The notes under the pieces were generated by a model that searched no databases, was not told the origin of the DNA, and saw nothing but the letters and a program-made list of their open reading frames with translations. Below, piece after piece: positions 9,053 through 17,820 of a DNA stretch of 64,000 nt (its first letter is position 1; every line of letters begins with the position of its first letter). The stretch comes from Phycisphaerales bacterium. Lineage in GTDB: Bacteria > Planctomycetota > Phycisphaerae > Phycisphaerales > UBA1924. A program made the position numbers and the translations under genes. The stretch is taken from positions 1 through 64,000 of the forward strand of contig JAJDDD010000013.1 of the NCBI GenBank assembly GCA_029260495.1, read 5' to 3'.

Positions 9053-9943
9053 CTAGGCGCGCACCTGCCCCTCCGCGCCCAAACCCACGGCGCCATGCAT
9101 CTCCGCGCGGTGCAGCCGTGGCTCAATCCTCCCCAACCGTTCCATCATTACATCCACCGCCGCCGCGCTCTCATCAATCAACACCACATTCCGGCTCAGC
9201 TCCGCACCGGCTTCGCCTAGCGTCCCGCTTCCAGCGCACGGATCAAGCAACCGATCGCCCGGCCGCGAATGAACCTTCACAATCCGATCAATCACGCCGC
9301 GCGGCTTCTGCGTCGGATACCCTGTCTTTTCCTTCCCCGTCGGGCTCACGATCGTGTGCCACCACACATCCGTTGGTGTTTTTCCCCGCGCCGCCTTCTC
9401 CTTTGTCACAAGCCCCGGCGCCATGTAAGGAATCCGATCCATCTCTTCATAATTAAACGTATAGCGCGCAGGATCGACGGCGTACCACAAAATCGTGTCA
9501 TGCTTGGCGGACCATTTCTTCTTCGATCGCGCGCCGTAGTCATACGCCCAGATGATCTCATTCATAAAACTATCGCGACCAAATATTTGATCCAGCAACA
9601 CCTTGGCGTAATGCACCTCACGATAATCAAGATGAAGAAAAAAGCTCCCGTTCGGCTTCAGTAATCGTTGAGATTCAACCAATCGCAGCTCAAGAAATGC
9701 CAAAAAATCATCAAAGCTGTCCGCGAATGACTTTTCCCCGATGCGCACCGTGCGATATCGCTGCCCCTTGAAACCCTCGCGATCGCCCGCATCATCGCGC
9801 ATCATTTTGTTTCGGGTTCGAGCTTGACGTTTGCCAGTATTAAAAGGCGGGTCAATGTAGATGAGATCAAAAGTGTGCGCAGGCCAATCGCGCATAACAA
9901 CAAGGTTGTCGCCGTGATGAATGTCAATCGTTGGTGTTGGCAT
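9053..9943 (-). CDS. Site-specific DNA methyltransferase (beta class, orphan)
   Basis: A 296-residue amino-methyltransferase. The catalytic motif DPPFNTG lies near residue 31 and the AdoMet-binding motif DPCAGSGTLGEA near 240. This order (catalytic motif first) defines the beta class, which contains N6-adenine and N4-cytosine enzymes. Further conserved pieces are GSFFLHLDYREVHYAK and the TQKP motif (GYPTQKP) before the AdoMet site. The target-recognition region lies between them (about 130-210). No restriction endonuclease gene is adjacent: the neighbours on both sides are secreted dockerin-type proteins 20 bases away. The recognition sequence cannot be read from the protein. Confidence 0.85.
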   Translation of the reverse strand: MPTPTIDIHHGDNLVVMRDWPAHTFDLIYIDPPFNTGKRQARTRNKMMRDDAGDREGFKGQRYRTVRIGEKSFADSFDDFLAFLELRLVESQRLLKPNGSFFLHLDYREVHYAKVLLDQIFGRDSFMNEIIWAYDYGARSKKKWSAKHDTILWYAVDPARYTFNYEEMDRIPYMAPGLVTKEKAARGKTPTDVWWHTIVSPTGKEKTGYPTQKPRGVIDRIVKVHSRPGDRLLDPCAGSGTLGEAGAELSRNVVLIDESAAAVDVMMERLGRIEPRLHRAEMHGAVGLGAEGQVRA

Positions 9944-9964
9944 TCCCTGCCTTACGTTGAGTGG

Positions 9965-11416
9965 TTACGGACACGCGCCCCAGGCTCCGAGGAGTTGTGC
10001 TTGGTCAGCTGAACCGACATCGCCATCACCATCAAAGTCCGCCGGGCAGGACGGCACGCCTGCGCAACCCGGGTTGCCCCAAGAGCCTGCGAGGAGCGCA
10101 AGGTCGCCCGCGCCGACGGCGCCGTCACCGTTGAGATCCCACGGGCACGGCTTGGGCAGGATGTCACCAATAATGCAGAAGTTGTCCGTGTAGTTGTTGG
10201 TGGGGAGCCAGCCGGGGAGTTCTCCGGGCGTGGGATCACTGCCGATGATGGTGAAGACGCCGTCGCATGTAATAGCTGCGAGGATGGGAGCTGGGTCAGG
10301 AGCTGGGCTCATGAAGTCATTGACAGCCCGGCCATGACCAGCGAAGACACCGCCGCCGAGATCCGTTGCGATTTGACCGGGATAGATCTCGGTCCAGCCA
10401 AGCTCGAAGAACTGGAAGTCACGCTGATCATCGATCGTCGTGCCTGCTGAACCATCCGTCTGGCTGTCGCGCATAAAGACCCGAGTCGTTGACGTGGTAA
10501 GCTGCACCGCGACAGTAAACCATTCCTGAAGTTGAACGTGCTTCGTGGCAAGACCCGGCGCCGGATCGATCGGCGGAGCAAAGAACTGACCAAAAGTAAA
10601 CCCTCCTGCAGGTCCGAGGGTCTGCGGGCGGCGGATCTGGCCGTTGGGCTCTGCGAGCGGCGAACCGAAGGAATATCCCGTCATAAGAATACGAGTTACG
10701 ATAAAGTCTTCGAGGCTGGACGTGGGCGACCATGGAACGGAAGTTTCGTAGTCATCAAAATAGAAATCGGCGCACACGACCAACGCTTGAGATGGGCTGG
10801 GGATGAACACGTCATCTACCGTAAGGCTGTAGCCCAGGAACGTGCCGGTGAGGGCCGAACCGAACCACCCTTGACCATTGAGGAGCACCTGGTTTCTGGT
10901 GGGATCGACATCCCCGCCGGGAGGGGTGGCGCCGTTGAAGGGATCGCGAGGCTCTCCGAGAATCTGCGGCACATTCAGCGGATTGTCCCAATCGACGACA
11001 ATGAAGAAGGACGACGCATTGGCAGCGAGCCCCGAAGGCGAGATTTGGTCGTCCAGTTCAACGAAAACACCGTCGGAGGGATCCGGGTCGACTATATAAG
11101 ACTCGAACCCGTCGAAAAAATCGAACTCGACGCCCGCAATGTTATCGTTAACACCGCGCACGACACCGGAGTTGGGGAAGGGTTGGTCAAAGCGCCTGTT
11201 CATGGCGGCATTGGCGGTCAACGTCTTATAGCCAAGGCGATAGGCGTCGAGCAGGCACTGCGATGGATGAATCAGCCCCGCGTCGATCATCGCGCGGACT
11301 CTCTTGACCTCCGCATCAAACGCGGGCGTGCCCGGACGAGGCAGGTTTGTGTTCTGCGCCACTGCGGCGCCAGCCAAAGCGATCCCAACAGCTCCGACCG
11401 TTGTGTTCAGCTTCAT
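9965..11416 (-). CDS. Exported protein with dockerin-type C-terminus
   Basis: 483 residues from the ATG at 11416. This start is chosen because it gives a signal peptide (MKLNTTVGAVGIALAGAAVA) and has AGGA upstream, although the open frame extends further back. The middle region (about 80-400) is not a family I recognise. It is rich in Gly, Asp and aromatic residues and includes a stretch resembling lectin-like sandwich proteins (FFDGFESYIVDPDPSDG). The C-terminus has two Ca-loop repeats (DLNGDGAVGAGDLALLAGSW and DFDGDGDVGSADQAQLLGAW) ending in ACP. It is probably secreted and anchored through the repeats. Function unknown. Confidence 0.75.
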   Translation of the reverse strand: MKLNTTVGAVGIALAGAAVAQNTNLPRPGTPAFDAEVKRVRAMIDAGLIHPSQCLLDAYRLGYKTLTANAAMNRRFDQPFPNSGVVRGVNDNIAGVEFDFFDGFESYIVDPDPSDGVFVELDDQISPSGLAANASSFFIVVDWDNPLNVPQILGEPRDPFNGATPPGGDVDPTRNQVLLNGQGWFGSALTGTFLGYSLTVDDVFIPSPSQALVVCADFYFDDYETSVPWSPTSSLEDFIVTRILMTGYSFGSPLAEPNGQIRRPQTLGPAGGFTFGQFFAPPIDPAPGLATKHVQLQEWFTVAVQLTTSTTRVFMRDSQTDGSAGTTIDDQRDFQFFELGWTEIYPGQIATDLGGGVFAGHGRAVNDFMSPAPDPAPILAAITCDGVFTIIGSDPTPGELPGWLPTNNYTDNFCIIGDILPKPCPWDLNGDGAVGAGDLALLAGSWGNPGCAGVPSCPADFDGDGDVGSADQAQLLGAWGACP

Positions 11417-11528
11417 ATGAGATATCCTGGCTGCGAGACGGGGCTGTGTATTAGACCGCGCAAATCGGCCTGCTTGATTCCATTTCTTAGAAAAACGCGC
11501 TGGTTCGCATAGCATTGTTAGCAGAGAT

Positions 11529-14072
11529 TTACGGACACACACCCCACGAGCCCAGCATGATCGCCAAATCCGCGCTCGCCACCAACCCGTCGCCGTTCAA
11601 GTCCGCTGACGACCCTTCAAAGAATCCCCATGAGCCCAGCGCGATTGCAAAGTCAGTCGCGCCAACGAGTCCGTCGCCGTTGAGGTCCGCCGGGCATGGC
11701 GCGCGAATCACCGTGCGGAACATCCCGCGCCCGTGCGTTGCTGCGACGAGCCAGGTTCCGTTGTCTGAAGTGTTCCACAGAAAGAGTTCATCGACGATCG
11801 TGTTCGCCGGCCCGAGATTGTTTGTTCCCCAAGTCTGCCCATCGTTGTCGGAAAAGAGCACACCCAGGTCAGACCCCACGAACAGTCTGCCTGCTATATC
11901 GGGATCCAGCACAATGGAGTTCATCGGACACGCTGGAAGCGCGCCGGCGCCCATACCCGACACGCTCGCCCAACTCGTTCCGCCATCTTCCGTTTTCCAC
12001 ACATTGCCCAGCGAAAAACCGCTGAACGTGACGTAGACATGGTTATGATTCCCCGGATCAATCGCAAGGCGGGTCGCCCAACGATTGGGAAGAAACGTGC
12101 CATCATCCAAACGCTCCCACGTTGGCGCCGGGCTTGTCGCATCAACGCTCTTGTAGATGGATCCGTCGGTATGCGCGACATACATGAGGTCCGCGTCGCC
12201 AGGCGCAATCGCGATGGCGCTGACATTGGGGCCGATGCTTGGTTTGATAATGTCCCAATCAACGGGCACGCCGCGCGCATTGTTTGTGCGCCAGAGGCTG
12301 TCGCCTCCAAAAATGAGGCGGGCCTGATTGTTCGGGTCAAGAATAAATGGTGGGACAAAGTTAGAAGTTTGCGCTGCAACATCCGTCACGCCGTCAGCAA
12401 TATACACCCATGATTGGCCCTCGTTCTGCGACCGCACCATATTCCCATACTGCCACGCGCCATAAAAGTAGTTCGTCAGCTCTGAGTCCGCTGCAACGTA
12501 TGTTCCATCGCCCCCGACCATCGTAAACCAGGACTCCGAGTCGCCGTCGAAAACCAGCGTGCCATTGTCCTGCGTTCCCCCGAGCACGCGATCCGTGGCG
12601 TTCCCCGCCCCGGAATAGAACTGCGTCACCCCATAGTTGTTGTTCAGCTCCTGCCACAGCAAAAACGTGGAGACGTTGTAAACGTCAGACGTCATGTAGA
12701 CGCCGCCATCGTTGCCGAAGTAGACGGTTCGATTTGTCACGCCGTCATAATCGGGATGATGAATGATCCAGTGATTGTCCGCATGAGCAGACGAAGGCGC
12801 AAACTGCCACTGGCTGATGCGCGTCAGCGTCGCGCCGCCATCGCGCGAGCGCCACAGGTCAATCCCGCCCACCACGACCGTGTCCGCATCCGTCGGATCA
12901 ACCCAGATCGCATTGTCCCACCATCCCTGCGACGGCGACCCCGGGTGAGCCATGTAGTTCGTCGCGCTGGTTTGGGCAAACGTCGCGCCGCCATCATCTG
13001 ATCGATAAAGCCCGCTGTTCGCCACCGATGCATAGACAATGCTTGAGTTGGAGGGAGCGATGGCGATCTCAACACGTCCGCCGCCTGGAGAAATGCCGGT
13101 CGCGGTTTGCCATGTCGCCCCGCCATCAACGCTTGTGCGCACCTGATTGGAAGCCGAGCACACCACCTTCATCGCATCTGTCGGATCATACTCAACGTCA
13201 AAGATGCGCAGCGAGAGCATCTGCTGCATCGTATTGCCGGCGTCTTCCGTTAAAAACAAACCGCTGTTCGTCGCGACCATCGCTGTCGTGCTCGAACCTG
13301 GCGCAAACACAATGCGATTCACATAGTCAAATGCGTTCCCGGTTGTCGATGAGAGTTGACTGAATGTTGCGCCCCCGTCATTGCTTACAAACACCCCATC
13401 CCCGCGCGGCGAGCCGCCAATCACACCCTCGCCAGTGCCGATCCAAATCGTTTGTGAGTCATTGGGATCCATCGCGAGCGAGCCGATCTGAATCGACGCC
13501 AAAAAATCATTCAAAGGCGCCCACGAAGCGCCCCCATTCAAGGTCTTCCAGACGCCGCCGCTCACGCCCCCCGCATACATCACACTCGGATTCGCATGAT
13601 CAATCACGACCGCCCGCGTCCGCCCGCCGATATTCCCAGGCCCAAGCCATTCCCACGCGGAGATCGCCATACCCCGCGCTGGCGAAACCAGCCGATCCCG
13701 CTGCGCCTTCGCGATCATCAATGCGTCTTCCGGAATCTCACCCTTCTCATTCAGCCGCTGCCTGATGCGCCACTCCATCGCCTTGTCCGGCGAGGCGTCC
13801 TTGGCCTGTGTGAGGTTGCGAAGCGTCTTCGCGACGATCTGCTCAGGCAGCTCCATCATCATGGCGCTGGTCAGGTCTGCGTCCTCGTGCAGCCGCCGAA
13901 GATCATCCGCGCTCAGCCCGTATGCCCGCCGGATCTCCGCATCGCTCGCCGGTTCACCCTCAAAAGCCAGCCTCTCCGCCGACCCGCCCTGACACCCGCC
14001 GAGCGCCAGCCCCGCCATCAACCACCCGACGGCAGCTCCGCCCGCACCGACCAATCGCCGTCCAAATGCCAT
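11529..14072 (-). CDS. Sortilin-like (BNR/VPS10-type) beta-propeller lipoprotein with dockerin-type C-terminus
   Basis: 847 residues. The signal peptide ends in a lipobox (MAGLALGGC), so it is probably a lipoprotein. After a helical N-terminal region (about 35-135), the protein repeats short Asp-box-like motifs typical of sialidase/sortilin propellers: SNDGGATFSQL, SVDGGATWQTA, SDDGGATFAQT, KTEDGGTSWASV. It opens with WLGPGNIGGRTRAVVIDH. Two Ca loops close it (DLNGDGLVGATDFAIALGSW and DLNGDGLVASADLAIMLGSW). A paralogue with the same opening (ELGPGNIGGRTRTIVIDP) lies at 59923-62655. Expected at the cell surface or outside the cell; substrate unknown. Confidence 0.8.
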   Translation of the reverse strand: MAFGRRLVGAGGAAVGWLMAGLALGGCQGGSAERLAFEGEPASDAEIRRAYGLSADDLRRLHEDADLTSAMMMELPEQIVAKTLRNLTQAKDASPDKAMEWRIRQRLNEKGEIPEDALMIAKAQRDRLVSPARGMAISAWEWLGPGNIGGRTRAVVIDHANPSVMYAGGVSGGVWKTLNGGASWAPLNDFLASIQIGSLAMDPNDSQTIWIGTGEGVIGGSPRGDGVFVSNDGGATFSQLSSTTGNAFDYVNRIVFAPGSSTTAMVATNSGLFLTEDAGNTMQQMLSLRIFDVEYDPTDAMKVVCSASNQVRTSVDGGATWQTATGISPGGGRVEIAIAPSNSSIVYASVANSGLYRSDDGGATFAQTSATNYMAHPGSPSQGWWDNAIWVDPTDADTVVVGGIDLWRSRDGGATLTRISQWQFAPSSAHADNHWIIHHPDYDGVTNRTVYFGNDGGVYMTSDVYNVSTFLLWQELNNNYGVTQFYSGAGNATDRVLGGTQDNGTLVFDGDSESWFTMVGGDGTYVAADSELTNYFYGAWQYGNMVRSQNEGQSWVYIADGVTDVAAQTSNFVPPFILDPNNQARLIFGGDSLWRTNNARGVPVDWDIIKPSIGPNVSAIAIAPGDADLMYVAHTDGSIYKSVDATSPAPTWERLDDGTFLPNRWATRLAIDPGNHNHVYVTFSGFSLGNVWKTEDGGTSWASVSGMGAGALPACPMNSIVLDPDIAGRLFVGSDLGVLFSDNDGQTWGTNNLGPANTIVDELFLWNTSDNGTWLVAATHGRGMFRTVIRAPCPADLNGDGLVGATDFAIALGSWGFFEGSSADLNGDGLVASADLAIMLGSWGVCP

Positions 14073-14378
14073 GGTTCATCCTCGCCTACAAACCCCGGAT
14101 CCAGAGTTATTTACCCAGCCACGAGCAGTGTACCTCAGCCCCCGCCCCCGCCCGCAGCCTTCTTTTCATTTTTCCGTCACGCCCGAACCTGCCGATCCTT
14201 CTGTGCGTATCAGACTGGCCGCGTGGCCCCTGCGCGAGCATCCTACCCGGCGGGGGCATATCCTCCCCCTCTCAAGAGGCCACCCCGAGACGCCTCGCCC
14301 TCTTCCCGGCGGGTCTCCACCCGTTCCACCCGAGACTGCCCAAGCACACACCCTGCGACTCATTTCGGAGCCAGCACA
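14073..14378. other. Divergent intergenic region
   Basis: About 300 bases between the minus-strand propeller lipoprotein and the plus-strand metal ATPase. It must contain both promoters. I see no strong sigma-70 hexamers, no clear hairpin followed by T residues, and no binding-site dyad that stands out. Confidence 0.4.
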
Positions 14379-16457
14379 ATGCCCGACACGTCCTCCAGCA
14401 ATCACGCCGCCCCGACCAATTCTCCAATGTCAGCTCAGCCCACTCTCTCACCCGACCACGATCCCAACGATCCCTTGTGCTGCTCGCATCATGAAATCGA
14501 GTTCAACGATCGCAACATCTTCCTCTACCTCATCGGTGGCGTCTTTCTACTCGCCACGCTGGTCAGCAAAGCGATTCCAAGCATCAGCCCTGACATCGCC
14601 TCTATACCCGCGCTGATTGGCGCGATCGCCCTTGCTCTGCCTCTCTTCAAAGCTGCGTATGACGAGCTCCGCCGAGGCAAGCCCACCAGCTCCACACTTG
14701 TCGCACTCGCCATTCTCGCTGCCATCGCGATTCAGCATTATCTCACCGCAGGATTCCTTGCCTTCATCCTTCTTCTTTTCAACCAGATTCTCCGCCGCAC
14801 AGCATGGGGCGCCCAGCGCGCCATCGAACAACTCATCAAGCTCACGCCCAACATCGTGCGCATCGTCGAAGACGGCAGGGAACGCGAAGTCCCCGCAGCA
14901 CAAGTCCGCGTCGGACAAACTGTCCGCGTCCGTCCTGGTGAGAACCTCCCTGTGGACGGCGTCGTCAAATCAGGCAGTTCCACAATCAACCAGGCCTCCC
15001 TCACCGGCGAGTCCGCCCCCATCGAAGTCGAGCCCGGCGAGCCCGTCTACGCAGGCACCACCAACCTCACCGGCGGCATTGATCTCGAAGTCACCAGCGT
15101 CGGCGCCGACACAACCATCGGCAAAGTCACCCAACTCATCCGCGAAGCAGAGTCCGTGCGCACGCCGCGACAGGCGCTGATCGAGATGGTCGCCGCGCAT
15201 TTTGTCCCCGTCGCGCTCACCGTCGCCGGCCTTGTCTGGTTCTTCACTCGCGAGCTTGAAACAGCGATCACCGTGCTGGTCGTCGTCTGCCCATCAGCCC
15301 TGCTGCTCGCGAGCCCGACCGCAATGGTCGCTGCCTTCGCCGCTGCCGCCCGCCTTGGCATTATGGTCAAGCAGCCCAACTATCTCGAAGCCGCTGCCAA
15401 CATCGACACCGTCGTCCTCGACAAGACCGGTACACTCACGACCGGCGTCTTCGCCGTCTCGCGACTTGTTCCCACCGATGGCATCGAAGGCGCCGAGCTT
15501 CTCGAAGCCGCCGCCGACGCTGAGCAGCAATCAAACCATCCCCTCGCTCGCTCCATCATTCAAACCGCATCACAAGCCCGCATCGAGCCGCTCGAACAAA
15601 CCGCCTACGAAGAAATCCACGGTCGCGGAGTTCACGCCACCACGTCGCGCGGCCGGATCCACGCCGGACGCGCCAACTGGATCATCGAACTCAATCCCTC
15701 CGTCCGTGATGAAGTCCAATCCGTCGAACGCCGGATCGAAGGCATGTCCGGCGTCCACGTCATGCTCGATGACCGCTATCTCGGCGCCGTCGGCCTCGAA
15801 GACAAACTCCGCCCAAATGCCCGCGCCGTGGTCGAGCGTCTCCGCGAAGACGGCGTCCGCCGCATCGCCATTTTTACCGGCGACCGTGCAGATGTCGCCC
15901 GCCGGGTTGGCGCCGCCGTTGGCATCGATCACATCGAAGCTGAATGCCTCCCCGAAGAAAAACACGCTCGCCTTCAGGAGATGGTCACTCGCGGTCGCCG
16001 CACCCTCTTCGTCGGTGACGGCATCAACGACGGCCCCTGCCTGGCAACCGCTGATGTCGGCGTCGCGATGGGCCTCTCCGGCTCAGACATCGCGACCAAC
16101 TCCGCCGGCGTCGCCCTTATGAATGACGATCTCAGCCGCATCCCATTCCTCATTGAACTCGCTGGCAAGACTCGCACCGTGGTCACGCAAAACATCATCG
16201 CGTCCATCGTCATTGCAATTCTCGGCCTCGTGCTGGCTGCAACAGGTGTCTTCTCCGGCGTCGTCATTTTCGCCGCCATCTACCACTTCGTTGCGGACAT
16301 TTTCGTCATCGGCAACAGCTTCCGACTCATCCGTTTCGGCGAGGAATACGCCGACGCCGAACGTCGCGGCGCTCTGCCAACAGTTCCGTCAAGGACTCTT
16401 AAGCCATCCAGCGACCGCCTCGCGCCACAATCAGCGCTCGCGACAGCCTCGGCATAA
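14379..16457 (+). CDS. P1B-type heavy-metal-translocating ATPase with CPS motif
   Basis: 692 residues from the ATG at 14379 (GGAG upstream). The open frame extends 260 codons further back, opposite another gene. It has all catalytic P-type landmarks: LTGES (about 207), the phosphorylation motif DKTGTLT (about 348), the nucleotide-domain His-Pro in SNHPLARS (about 386), and GDGIND (about 546). Membrane helices fit the P1B layout. The metal-site motif in the sixth helix is CPS (VVVCPSALLLASP) instead of the common CPC. There is no HMA domain; a short Cys/His stretch (CCSHHE) precedes the first helix. It exports a metal ion, but which one is not clear. Confidence 0.85.
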   Translation: MPDTSSSNHAAPTNSPMSAQPTLSPDHDPNDPLCCSHHEIEFNDRNIFLYLIGGVFLLATLVSKAIPSISPDIASIPALIGAIALALPLFKAAYDELRRGKPTSSTLVALAILAAIAIQHYLTAGFLAFILLLFNQILRRTAWGAQRAIEQLIKLTPNIVRIVEDGREREVPAAQVRVGQTVRVRPGENLPVDGVVKSGSSTINQASLTGESAPIEVEPGEPVYAGTTNLTGGIDLEVTSVGADTTIGKVTQLIREAESVRTPRQALIEMVAAHFVPVALTVAGLVWFFTRELETAITVLVVVCPSALLLASPTAMVAAFAAAARLGIMVKQPNYLEAAANIDTVVLDKTGTLTTGVFAVSRLVPTDGIEGAELLEAAADAEQQSNHPLARSIIQTASQARIEPLEQTAYEEIHGRGVHATTSRGRIHAGRANWIIELNPSVRDEVQSVERRIEGMSGVHVMLDDRYLGAVGLEDKLRPNARAVVERLREDGVRRIAIFTGDRADVARRVGAAVGIDHIEAECLPEEKHARLQEMVTRGRRTLFVGDGINDGPCLATADVGVAMGLSGSDIATNSAGVALMNDDLSRIPFLIELAGKTRTVVTQNIIASIVIAILGLVLAATGVFSGVVIFAAIYHFVADIFVIGNSFRLIRFGEEYADAERRGALPTVPSRTLKPSSDRLAPQSALATASA

Positions 16458-16617
16458 GCATTATTGCCTACATTCTGTGCCAAGGGTCCTTAGCTTTCTG
16501 CCCTTGAAAATCAGAGATTGCGTGAGGGCGCGGTATACTGTCCGCCTCATAGAGAGCGACCCGAAGCGGCGCTGGAACGCATACGCTTGGTGAGCGGGTC
16601 GATGAGTGAGAGGCGAG

Positions 16618-17109
16618 ATGACTGCATACCCACAGGATGATTTGTGCGCCGAAGCTGCAGACTGTTTCAAGCGGATGGTCCAGTCTGTCGGCGTCCAGGT
16701 CTTCGCTGACTCCATGCATCTCTCAACCAGACAGATTAATCGCATGATTGCTGGCGCCCAACCCAACCCCGTCGTGCGGATAATTCTAGCCCTGCAAAGC
16801 TGTCAGCCCGACGTCGGTGATGAAGCCATGAGCTTTCTCTGCCAGGAAGCAGGAGGGTTCTTCATCAAGGACGATTGTGATCTCGATTCCGCCGCTGTCA
16901 GCGCAGTCCGCGAATGCGCAGAGGCCATCGCCGCCATCTCCGACGGAAACATTTCTAAACTCGATGAGCGAGAAGTGCGCGACGCAATCTGCGCCCTCAC
17001 CGCGTTGCTCCGAACTGTTCAGGCCCAGCGTCGCGAGCATCCGGATCAATCTGTCAAAATCACCGGCGCCGCCCATTTAGATGGAAAAATCGCCGCCCGC
17101 GAAGCGTGA
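16618..17109 (+). CDS. CII-like helix-turn-helix regulator
   Basis: A 163-residue protein with an N-terminal DNA-binding region resembling the phage CII (P2-type) regulatory family: FADSMHLSTRQINRMIAGAQ is the likely helix-turn-helix. It is followed by SFLCQEAGGFFI, a pattern I associate with that family, and an alpha-helical C-terminal half. The ATG at 16618 is preferred over the GTG four codons upstream. It stands alone between the metal ATPase and an SRPBCC gene, with no phage genes around it. The assignment is tentative. Confidence 0.5.
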   Translation: MTAYPQDDLCAEAADCFKRMVQSVGVQVFADSMHLSTRQINRMIAGAQPNPVVRIILALQSCQPDVGDEAMSFLCQEAGGFFIKDDCDLDSAAVSAVRECAEAIAAISDGNISKLDEREVRDAICALTALLRTVQAQRREHPDQSVKITGAAHLDGKIAAREA

Positions 17110-17265
17110 GCGAAAACTCCCCGCTCAACCAATGAGCATGGCGGTCACGACTCCAGACTTGATCAGCCATATCGACATTTGCCTGATCTTCCGCCCGATG
17201 TTGCGTCAACTGCGCAGGCATGCGACCCTATGAAATCGTGGAGACCCCTATCGAATCGGAGGTGA

Positions 17266-17742
17266 ATGATGGCACAATTTGGAATGTCAATTGACATTAA
17301 TGCATCGAAGGAAGATCTCTGGCCTTGGCTGACGGATGGCGAGAAGGTCATGCAGTGGATGGACGGGCTGATCGAGGTCACGCCCACGACCGAAGGCGGG
17401 CCGCGTGTCGGTGCGACGTCAACGATGAAGATTAAGGAAGGCCGGAAGGTGCATGAGTATCACGACCGCATTACCGCGTTCGAGCCTCACGAGCACTTCG
17501 CTATTGAACTCTGGGGAGGATGCTTCCCCGAGGGAATGAGCATGCAGGCGGATTACAGACTCTCCGCAGCAGCTCAGGGCGGAACACACATCGACTACCT
17601 CTGCTCATGGGAGGCGAAGGGATTCATGTGGAAGCTCATGGGTCCGGTCGGAAAACTCTTCGCCAAATTCCAGCAACGCAAGTTCTTCAGCAACCTCAAA
17701 CGAATCGTTGAATCCGACCGCAGCGTCGCAGCGACGGCATAA
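17266..17742 (+). CDS. SRPBCC (START-like) family protein
   Basis: 158 residues with the SRPBCC/polyketide-cyclase fold pattern. An opening beta strand and helix (GMSIDINASKEDLWPWLTDG) precede a WMDG segment. Further strands include TSTMKIKEGRKVHEYHDRIT, and a long C-terminal helix (GPVGKLFAKFQQRKFFSNLK, then RIVES) closes the cavity. Members bind hydrophobic ligands or act as small enzymes. Nothing here shows a specific ligand. It has no signal peptide and is probably cytoplasmic. Confidence 0.7.
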   Translation: MMAQFGMSIDINASKEDLWPWLTDGEKVMQWMDGLIEVTPTTEGGPRVGATSTMKIKEGRKVHEYHDRITAFEPHEHFAIELWGGCFPEGMSMQADYRLSAAAQGGTHIDYLCSWEAKGFMWKLMGPVGKLFAKFQQRKFFSNLKRIVESDRSVAATA

Positions 17743-17820
17743 GGGAACTCGGGCGCTTTCTTCTGTCGATCTCTCGTAAACAGAATGAGTGCGCATTATT
17801 GCGTCGATTACACTTCCAGC

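Noticed and set aside
10532-11512. 326-codon plus-strand frame opposite the exported dockerin-type protein
   Set aside because: The minus strand has a signal peptide, ribosome site and Ca-loop repeats; the plus frame has none.
13596-14378. N-terminal extension of the metal ATPase frame (260 codons)
   Set aside because: It is Arg/Pro-rich, lies opposite the propeller lipoprotein, and the ATG at 14379 has a ribosome site and gives a normal protein length.
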